From assembly GCA_009923125.1 (NCBI GenBank), contig RFUD01000004.1:1-18433 (forward strand): a stretch of DNA of 18,433 nt, given 5' to 3'. This document shows positions 8,069 to 14,512 of this stretch, in pieces. The notes beneath the pieces were generated by a model that was not told the DNA's origin, made no database searches, and was given only the letters and a program-made list of their open reading frames with translations. Position numbers and translations under genes: made by a program. The DNA is from Planctomycetia bacterium. GTDB taxonomy: Bacteria > Planctomycetota > Planctomycetia > Pirellulales > UBA1268. The first letter of the stretch is position 1. Each line of letters opens with the position of its first letter.

Positions 8069-9424
8069 ATGCGAATCGTCCTCGTCTGTGCCCTGCTCGT
8101 CCTCGCCTCCGCCCCGCGCGATCGTGCGATCGCGCAGGATGCCGTCGGCATGATTCTGGATCTCGTGGGGCGAGAGGATGTGGATTTTCGCCGCCTCGGT
8201 CTCGATGGCATCCGTCACGGCGCGAAAGGCGAGGATGCCACGCGACGGTTCGCCGCCCTGCTCGCCGAGCGGACGCCCGAGCGGCAGGTCGAACTCCTGC
8301 ACGCCCTCGCCGATCGCGGCGACCCGGCGGCGATCCCGGCGGTCGCGGCCCTGCTCAGCGCGTCGCGCGAGCCGGCGGTGCGGACGGCCGCGATCGGCGT
8401 CCTCGGGGCGACCGGCGGGGGGGCCGAGGTCGCGGTGCTGAGCGAGTCGCTCGCGGCGACGGATCCAGAGCGGGCCGCCGCGAAGCGGGCGCTGATCACA
8501 CTCCGCGGTGACGACGCCGTGCGAACCATGATCGAAGTGGCAAAGTCGGGCACGCCGGCCGTGCGACCGCTCGCCATCGACATCCTCGCCGAGCGGCGGG
8601 CCCGCGCGGCGGTGCCGCTGTGTGCCACGGCGGCGATCGACGCCGATGCGGGGGTGCGACGGGCGGCGATGCGGGCGCTCGGCAAGCTCGGCGGCCCGGA
8701 CGAGGTCCCGGCGATGGTGCGAGGGTTCCTCACGGCGGCCCCCGGAGCGGAGCGCAACGATGCCGAGAAAGCCCTGATCGCGGTCTGCACTGAGAATCCC
8801 GGCAAGGCCCAAGCGGCCGAATCGTTCCTGGCGGTATTCAAAGCAGCCGGCGATGCAGACAGGGAATCCATGCTTTCACCCCTCGGGCGAATCGGGGGCA
8901 AGGGAGCCCTCGCCATCGTCGATGAACTGCTCGCCGATCCGGCAAAACGCGACTTCGGAATCAGGGTGATCACCCGCTGGCCCGATGCGACGGTTGCCGA
9001 CAGACTGTTCGAGCTTCTCGCCGCGGCGCAGACCCCCGCCGAACGCGATACGCTCCTGGCCGCCCTGATCCGGATCGCACCCGTGCCGGAGAACAAACTC
9101 AACGACAAGCAGAAGCTCGAACTCGTCCAGAAAATCCTGCCGTTGTGCCAGAAGGACGAGGAGCGGGCCAAGCTGGTGGAGCGGGTGAACGCGATCCGGA
9201 CGGTGGAGGTGTTTCGTTTTGTGTTGCCGTTTCTCGACGACCCGAAGCTCGCCGAGCCCGCCTGCAAGAGCGTCGTCGAGCTTGCCCATCACCAGAAGCT
9301 TCGTGACGCCCACAAGGACGATTTCGCGAAGGCGCTCGACAAGGTGATCGCCACGACGAAGAACCCCGAACTCGTCGAGCGGGCCACCCGCTACAAGGAA
9401 GGCAAGACCTGGGAGCGCAAGTAG
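8069..9424 (+). CDS. Secreted HEAT-repeat protein
   Basis: The ATG at 8069 is preferred over the in-frame TTG at 8054. It has GGAG nine bases upstream and opens a clean signal peptide (MRIVLVCALLVLASAP, cleavage near IAQ/DAVG around residue 24). The mature part of the 451-aa protein is almost entirely HEAT-type repeats. Recognisable units include AAIPAVAALLS, AVRTAAIGVLGATGG, AVPLCATAAIDAD and GVRRAAMRALGKLGG, from about residue 75 to 225; looser helices continue to the charged C-terminus. No catalytic or metal motif is seen. It probably binds a partner or scaffolds in the periplasm, perhaps a component of the same locus. It is the last + gene before a strong hairpin and a convergent gene. 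Confidence 0.8.
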   Translation: MRIVLVCALLVLASAPRDRAIAQDAVGMILDLVGREDVDFRRLGLDGIRHGAKGEDATRRFAALLAERTPERQVELLHALADRGDPAAIPAVAALLSASREPAVRTAAIGVLGATGGGAEVAVLSESLAATDPERAAAKRALITLRGDDAVRTMIEVAKSGTPAVRPLAIDILAERRARAAVPLCATAAIDADAGVRRAAMRALGKLGGPDEVPAMVRGFLTAAPGAERNDAEKALIAVCTENPGKAQAAESFLAVFKAAGDADRESMLSPLGRIGGKGALAIVDELLADPAKRDFGIRVITRWPDATVADRLFELLAAAQTPAERDTLLAALIRIAPVPENKLNDKQKLELVQKILPLCQKDEERAKLVERVNAIRTVEVFRFVLPFLDDPKLAEPACKSVVELAHHQKLRDAHKDDFAKALDKVIATTKNPELVERATRYKEGKTWERK

Positions 9425-9451
9425 ACAGGCTTCGGGCTCTCCAGCCCCATC

Positions 9452-9478
9452 GCAGGACAGGCGTCCCGCCTGTCCTGC
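9452..9478. terminator. Perfect 12-bp-stem hairpin between convergent genes
   Basis: GCAGGACAGGCG and CGCCTGTCCTGC pair completely around a TCC loop, starting 27 bp after the stop of the secreted HEAT gene. There is no T-run, so as an intrinsic terminator it is atypical, but the stem is very stable and works in both orientations. The ACAGGCG...CGCCTGT core has the look of a dispersed intergenic palindrome. The remainder of the 205-bp gap holds only an imperfect inverted repeat (GTTGAG plus GGACT at 9553-9569 against 9594-9603) and no gene. Confidence 0.6.
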
Positions 9479-9629
9479 CCCGGCTTCAATGAAACGCGTC
9501 GGAGAACAACCCGCGTGCGGAGCCGGCGGCGGGCATGCTCGACTTTGGTCGTGTTGAGAGTACAGGACTCGCGGGTTTTGCTCAGGCGCCCATAGTCCTC
9601 AACGACTCCCTTCGTCTGCGCGTGCCCAC

Positions 9630-11021
9630 CTACTTCGCGCGGAACGCGGCGCCGTCGAGGGCGTGGGTCTTCATCAGGCGGTACAGCGTGCCGCGGGGTA
9701 GTTTCGCGTCGCGCGCGGCGGCGGTGACGTCGCCGTGGTGCCGGGTGAGCAGGTCGGTGAGATAGTGCTTCTCGAATTTGGTGACGTGCTCCGCCCGCCG
9801 GGCGAAGAAGCCGTCGCCATCCGCCATCGGCAGGATCCGCCCCGCCGCCGCGACGATATCGTCGGGCAGATCCTCGACGTCGGGCTTCGCGGAGCGGGTC
9901 ATCGCCACGGCCCGCCGAACCACGTTCTGCAGTTCGCGCACGTTCCCGGGCCAATGGTAACTCTTGAGCACCTGGTAGGCGTCGATCGACAGGCCGCTCA
10001 CGGTCTTCCCCATCTCCTGCGCGGCCCGATTGGCGAAAAACTCCGCGAGCAGCCCGATGTCGTCACCCCGCTCCCGCAAGGGTGGCAGATCGATCCGCAC
10101 GACATGGATCCGGTAGAAGAGATCGCGGCGAAATTCACCACGGTCCACCATCGCTTCGAGATTCCGCGATGTGGCCGCGATCACCCGCACGTCCACGCTC
10201 GTCTCGTGCCGGGCGCCCACGCGGCGCACCCGCCGCTCCTGGAGCACACGCAGGAGCTTGGCCTGTAGCGCGAGGGGCAGTTCGCCGATCTCGTCGAGAA
10301 ACAGCGTGCCGCCGTCGGCGAATTCCACGAGCCCCATCCTGCGGGCGTCGGCGCCGGTGAAGGCCCCCTTCTCGTGGCCGAAGAACTCGCTCTCCATCAA
10401 CGCGTCGGGGATCGCGCCGCAGTCGACCGGCACGAACGGGGCCGCGGCCCGGCGGCTGCGCTGGTGGAGGGCGCGGGCCACGAGTTCCTTGCCGGTGCCC
10501 GTTTCGCCGGTGACGAGCACGTCGACCGAACTCGCCGCCACCCGCTCGATGATCGAGTACACGCCCCGCATCGCCGGGCTCTCTCCGAGGAAGCCCTCGA
10601 ACGAGTACGGCCGCTCCACCGCACGGCGGAGCACCTCCTCCGCGTCGCGTCGTCGCGCGGCCGAGAGCAACCGCACGAGGGCGCCCTCGAGTTCCTTCTC
10701 GGCGTCATCGACGTCGAGATAGTCGCCCACGCCCGACTGCAGGCAGTGCCGCGCCATCGCGACGCTCGGATGCGCATCGACCACGACGAGCGGCAATTCG
10801 GCATCGGCCTGGCGCACGGCTTCCACGAGCGCCGCGGCCGACCCCGCCTCCCGGGCGGTCAACACCCCGAGATCCCAGCCGTTGCGACGCAGCGCATCGA
10901 CCGCCGCGGCGGCCGAGCGCTCGATCCGCAGGTCCATCGGCTGCAGCCTCGCCACGAGCGCGGCGTAGGGCAGACCGGTGGCGCCGCGGGCGTCGACGAC
11001 GAGGATCCGGGGTTGACGCAT
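9630..11021 (-). CDS. Sigma-54-dependent transcriptional activator with degenerate receiver domain
   Basis: The protein has 463 aa. The ATG is at 11021; no clear ribosome site precedes it. The AAA+ core (~140-380) is complete: Walker A GETGTGKE 172-179, the sigma-54-contacting GAFTGA loop 219-224, and Walker B GGTLFLDE ending at Asp243-Glu244. RRDLFYRI and WPGNVRELQNVVRRA follow in the expected order. The C-terminal ~40 residues form a Fis-type helix-turn-helix (DVTAAARDAKLPRGTLYRLMK). The N-terminal ~120 residues align in pattern with a response-regulator receiver (ILVVD at 6-10), but the phosphoacceptor position is Thr55 in DLGVLT and the conserved Lys is Val104 in GDYLDVDD. The protein should remodel RNA polymerase-sigma-54 at enhancer-dependent promoters, yet it cannot be switched by ordinary Asp phosphorylation. 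No histidine kinase lies next to it. Targets are unknown. Confidence 0.92.
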   Translation of the reverse strand: MRQPRILVVDARGATGLPYAALVARLQPMDLRIERSAAAAVDALRRNGWDLGVLTAREAGSAAALVEAVRQADAELPLVVVDAHPSVAMARHCLQSGVGDYLDVDDAEKELEGALVRLLSAARRRDAEEVLRRAVERPYSFEGFLGESPAMRGVYSIIERVAASSVDVLVTGETGTGKELVARALHQRSRRAAAPFVPVDCGAIPDALMESEFFGHEKGAFTGADARRMGLVEFADGGTLFLDEIGELPLALQAKLLRVLQERRVRRVGARHETSVDVRVIAATSRNLEAMVDRGEFRRDLFYRIHVVRIDLPPLRERGDDIGLLAEFFANRAAQEMGKTVSGLSIDAYQVLKSYHWPGNVRELQNVVRRAVAMTRSAKPDVEDLPDDIVAAAGRILPMADGDGFFARRAEHVTKFEKHYLTDLLTRHHGDVTAAARDAKLPRGTLYRLMKTHALDGAAFRAK

Positions 11022-11089
11022 GATGGGTGATTTCGGGGCCCGCCGCCGGCATTATGGCCCCGCCCCCCGACAGCGTCATCCGGCGCTGG

Positions 11090-11095
11090 TACATT
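11090..11095 (+). promoter_or_regulatory. Possible -10 element for the SEC-C-like gene
   Basis: TACATT, preceded by TGG, resembles an extended -10 box. It lies in the 137-bp gap between the divergent activator and SEC-C-like genes, 63 bp before the ATG. No convincing -35 is visible, so this is a weak suggestion. Confidence 0.2.
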
Positions 11096-11158
11096 CGGCG
11101 AAAACGCTCGCGTGCGACGCTTCCGCCGCCCTTGGACACGACAGGAGTTCCGGCAGTC

Positions 11159-13333
11159 ATGGCCATCGATCCCTATGCAGCCTGCCCCGGGGGCACCGGC
11201 AAGAAGATCAAGTTCTGCTGCCCGGACCTGACGGGCGATCTCGAGCAGATCGAGAAGCTCGTGGAGGGCGATCAGACGTCGGCCGCCCTCGAACAGGTCG
11301 ATCGCCTGGCCGCGAAGTTTCCCGGGCGGGCCTGCCTCATGGCGACGCAGGTGAAGCTGCAGCTCGCGACGCGGAAGTTCGCCGAGGCGGCCGCCACGAG
11401 CCAGGCCTTCCTCGCGGCCTTTCCCGACAACCCGCTGGCCCTCGGCCACGCCGCCGTCGCCGACGCGATCGCCGGCCGGATTCAGGAGGCCGCCGCCGCG
11501 TTCGACAAGGCCCGTGATGTCGCCGGGGCCGAGGTCTCCACCGATCTCGTGCGGATCGCGGCCACGCTCGTGCAGGCCGGTGCCCAGGCCGGCCACAGCG
11601 GTTTCGCCCAGGGGATCGTGGAGTGGATGATCGACAACTCCCTCGGGACGGCGGAGGAGCAGCGGCTGCTTGCGGCCGTGGTCGGTTCCGCGGGCGTGCC
11701 GGCGGCGTTGCGCACCAAGGCCAGGCTCGAGTCACCGACCGCGGACGCCACGTGGCGGGCCGACTTCGAGACCGGCCTCGAGCACGCCCGGGCCTGGCGG
11801 CTCGGGCGGGCGCTGACCGTGTTCCGCGGCCTCAAGCCGGCCGCCGGCCGGAGCCGGGAGCTGTTCACGAACATCGCGATCCTGTGCGAGCAACTGGCGC
11901 GACCGTTCGAGGCGGCCGAGGCGTGGCTCGCGGTGGCGGATCTGCCGGGGCTGGATGCCGACGACGCGGTCGAGGCGACGGGACGTGCCATCGCCCTCGA
12001 GACCGAGGCCGACGAGGACAGGTCCCCGATCGTGCCGTACGAGCGCCGCTCGGCCACGCTCGTGCAGGGCGCGGAGGGGGCCGCGACGCTCGATCTGCTC
12101 GAGGACAGGCTCCGACACGACGAGCACTTCGAACCCGCCCCCTACGACCGCTCGCAGTGGACGACCCGCGGCGCGGTGCCGCCGCGGTCCGCATGGCGGG
12201 TCTTCGACGCGGTGCCGACCGGCGACTCCCCGGCGCGACTCCTGGCGACGCTGCTGATCTTCGGCAGACAGACCGACCAGGAGCCGACGGCCACGCTCCA
12301 GGGCTTCCAGCCCGATCTGGCGGCGGCGCGTTCGACCGTCGAGTCGGTGCTGGGCTCGACGTTCGGGGAACCGCTCGCCGCGACGCTGCCCGCGACGACG
12401 CCGACGAACTGGCTGCGCGGGGCGCAGTTTCGCCCGGCCTCCACGTCGCCACCGGCGACGGGCGTGCCCACCGGACAGCCGGCGCCGCTCGACACCATGC
12501 TCGCCTCGCAGTCCGCCGCACTGTGGCGACGCTTCGTCGATCACTGGCCCGACACGCCGCTGCCCGAACTGCTGGGCAAGACACCGCGCGAGGCCGTCCG
12601 CGAACCGGCCGCCGCCCGTCGCGTCGTCGCACTGGTGAACGAAGGGGAGGCGACGGCCCGCAGCCGCGACGAGACGACGGCCTGGTCGGAGATCCGCGGG
12701 CGGCTGGGGATCGCGAGTCCCGCGACGATCGAGGCGGCGCGGCCGCTCGAGACCGTGCCCCCGCTGCGGTGGCAGCGGCTCGACTTTGCCCGGGTCGAAA
12801 TCGACCAGCTGCGGGGGGTGCTCGTCACCGCCCTCGATGCCGGTTTCGAGCTGGCCGCGGAGCGGGCCGCACGGGAACTGGTGGCCCGGCCGGACGCCAC
12901 GCCGGCGGACCGCTGGGAGGCCTACGGGCTGCTCGAGGACCGGGCCGCGAGCACCGTGGAAAAGCTCGAGGTGATCGGCCACCTGCGCGAGATCGCCAAG
13001 ACCCTGAAGGTGAGCGACGGCATGCTCGACGTCGCGGAACTCAGGGCGCGGCTGCAACGCGGAGATCAGACCGAGATCGTGCGGCTGCTCGACCGCCTGC
13101 GACGCGACCACGCGCGTGACCAACGTGTGCTGGAGGCGCTCGCCCAGGTGCTCATGGAGGCGGGCGTCGATCTGCCGGGCCTGATGGCGGCCCAGGCCGG
13201 TGGCGGACAGCCGGGGGTCCTGCCGACGGCGGCCGCTTCCACTGCGGCCGGCGGCATCTGGACGCCGGGCAGCCCGCCGCCCGCCGCACCCACGGCGACG
13301 GGCGAGAAAAAGACCCTGTGGACGCCCGACTGA
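11159..13333 (+). CDS. Tetratricopeptide-like protein with degenerate SEC-C motif
   Basis: The protein has 724 aa. The ATG at 11159 has AGGAG at 11143-11147, and the N-terminal motif follows at once, so the longer upstream frame is rejected. Residues 9-21 read CPGGTGKKIKFCC. This matches the SEC-C zinc motif (CxCGSGKKxKxCC), except that the second Cys is Gly11, leaving three cysteines. Residues ~30-330 are Ala-rich helix pairs with TPR character (for example around KFAEAAATSQAFLAAFPDNPLALGHAA). The middle and the C-terminal ~200 residues are also helical but not assignable. A Pro/Ala/Gly tail contains IWTP (700-703) and ends in LWTPD (720-724), a repeated short motif. SEC-C motifs bind zinc and are best known in SecA, where they contact SecB and ribosomes, but they also occur in many unrelated proteins. 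There is no signal peptide. The divergent neighbour is the sigma-54 activator, and ribD follows 15 nt downstream. Function unknown. Confidence 0.8.
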   Translation: MAIDPYAACPGGTGKKIKFCCPDLTGDLEQIEKLVEGDQTSAALEQVDRLAAKFPGRACLMATQVKLQLATRKFAEAAATSQAFLAAFPDNPLALGHAAVADAIAGRIQEAAAAFDKARDVAGAEVSTDLVRIAATLVQAGAQAGHSGFAQGIVEWMIDNSLGTAEEQRLLAAVVGSAGVPAALRTKARLESPTADATWRADFETGLEHARAWRLGRALTVFRGLKPAAGRSRELFTNIAILCEQLARPFEAAEAWLAVADLPGLDADDAVEATGRAIALETEADEDRSPIVPYERRSATLVQGAEGAATLDLLEDRLRHDEHFEPAPYDRSQWTTRGAVPPRSAWRVFDAVPTGDSPARLLATLLIFGRQTDQEPTATLQGFQPDLAAARSTVESVLGSTFGEPLAATLPATTPTNWLRGAQFRPASTSPPATGVPTGQPAPLDTMLASQSAALWRRFVDHWPDTPLPELLGKTPREAVREPAAARRVVALVNEGEATARSRDETTAWSEIRGRLGIASPATIEAARPLETVPPLRWQRLDFARVEIDQLRGVLVTALDAGFELAAERAARELVARPDATPADRWEAYGLLEDRAASTVEKLEVIGHLREIAKTLKVSDGMLDVAELRARLQRGDQTEIVRLLDRLRRDHARDQRVLEALAQVLMEAGVDLPGLMAAQAGGGQPGVLPTAAASTAAGGIWTPGSPPPAAPTATGEKKTLWTPD

Positions 13334-13348
13334 ACACCGGCATCTGCC

Positions 13349-14458
13349 ATGGCCTGGAACGCGTGTGAAGACGCCGCGATGCGGCAGGCGGTCGAGCTTG
13401 CCCGCCGGGGACTGGGCCTGGTGGAACCGAATCCGATGGTGGGCGCCGTCGTGATCGCCGCCGACGGCCACACGATCGTGGGCACGGGATGGCACGAGCG
13501 GTATGGCGGGCCGCATGCGGAGGTCGGTGCGCTGGCGACCGCCGGCGGCGCCGCCCGCGGCGGGACGCTGATCGTCACGCTCGAGCCCTGCTGCCACCGG
13601 GGCCAGACGCCCCCCTGCACGGAGGCGATCATGGCGGCCGGCATCGCCCGGGTCGTCGTCGGCGCGGGTGATCCGTTTGCGGCGGTCGCCGGCCGCGGCA
13701 TCGCCGCACTCCGCGCGGCGGGGATCGTCGTGGAGGTCGGACTCCGTGCGGCCGAGACGACGCGGCTCATCGCCCCCTTCTCGCGGCTCGTGACCGCGAA
13801 CAGACCGTGGGTGATCGCCAAGTGGGCGATGACGTTGGATGGTCACGTGGCCCCACCGCGGGGTGCGGACCGCTGGATTTCCTCGGCGGAGTCGCGGGAA
13901 CTCGTGCACGCCCTCCGCGGCCGGTGCGATGCGATCGCCGTCGGCATCGGCACGGCCCTCGCCGACGACCCGCTCCTCACCGCCCGTCCGCCGGGCCCGC
14001 GGACCCCGCTACGGGTCGTGCTCGACGGCGCGGCGCGGCTGCCGACCGACAGCCGACTCGTGCGGTCGATCGCGGCCGCGCCGCTCCTCGTGGCGGCGGG
14101 ACCCACGGCGCCCGCCGACCGCATCGCCGCCCTCGAGCAGGCGGGCTGCGAGGTGTGGCGATCCGACCTCGAGGATCGTGAGGCCCGGCTGGCGGAGTTG
14201 CTCGCCGAACTCGGCCGGCGACGCCTGACGAACCTGATCGTCGAGGGCGGCCCGGAAGTGCTCGGCTCATTCGCGACGCTCGACGCCATCGACGAGGTCT
14301 GGGCCTTCGTCGCGCCGACACTTCTCGGCGGCGACACCGCCCCCGCCGTCACGGGCCACGGTCGTGCGGCGACCGCGCTCGCCCGCTCGATCGAGGTCGA
14401 GGAGGTCTCGCACCCCGGCGGCGACGTGCTCCTCCGCGGCCTCGTGCGCCGCGGCTGA
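13349..14458 (+). CDS. ribD: Bifunctional riboflavin biosynthesis protein RibD (deaminase/reductase)
   Basis: This 369-aa protein has the normal length for RibD. The N-terminal cytidine-deaminase-like domain (~1-145) contains PNPMVGAVV (27-35), the zinc-site HAE (His56, catalytic Glu58) and PCCHRGQTPPC with zinc ligands Cys81 and Cys90. It deaminates 2,5-diamino-6-(ribosylamino)-pyrimidinone 5'-phosphate. The C-terminal reductase domain (~150-369) has KWAMTLDGHVA, DAIAVGIGTALADDPLLTAR and NLIVEGGPEVL, and reduces the ribose moiety with NADPH. Both steps belong to flavin synthesis in the cytoplasm. The gene is 15 nt after the SEC-C-like gene, suggesting cotranscription, but it has no good ribosome site, so coupling to translation of the upstream gene is plausible. 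No other rib gene is in the window, and no FMN riboswitch is evident upstream. All catalytic residues I looked for are present. Confidence 0.96.
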   Translation: MAWNACEDAAMRQAVELARRGLGLVEPNPMVGAVVIAADGHTIVGTGWHERYGGPHAEVGALATAGGAARGGTLIVTLEPCCHRGQTPPCTEAIMAAGIARVVVGAGDPFAAVAGRGIAALRAAGIVVEVGLRAAETTRLIAPFSRLVTANRPWVIAKWAMTLDGHVAPPRGADRWISSAESRELVHALRGRCDAIAVGIGTALADDPLLTARPPGPRTPLRVVLDGAARLPTDSRLVRSIAAAPLLVAAGPTAPADRIAALEQAGCEVWRSDLEDREARLAELLAELGRRRLTNLIVEGGPEVLGSFATLDAIDEVWAFVAPTLLGGDTAPAVTGHGRAATALARSIEVEEVSHPGGDVLLRGLVRRG

Positions 14459-14512
14459 ACGCGTGGCTCCTCGCCAGCTTCGACATCCTCGCCCGCGGGT
14501 CCCCGACCAGCG

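Noticed and set aside
8126..8133. GCGATCGC octamer, also seen elsewhere in the window, as a HIP1-like repeat
   Set aside because: The copies lie within coding sequence and are expected from frequent GCG and ATC codons; their excess over expectation cannot be judged by eye.
11732..13909. 725-codon - strand open frame over the SEC-C-like and ribD genes
   Set aside because: It runs antisense through the ribD deaminase active site and is composed mainly of Arg, Gly and Pro, as expected for a shadow frame.
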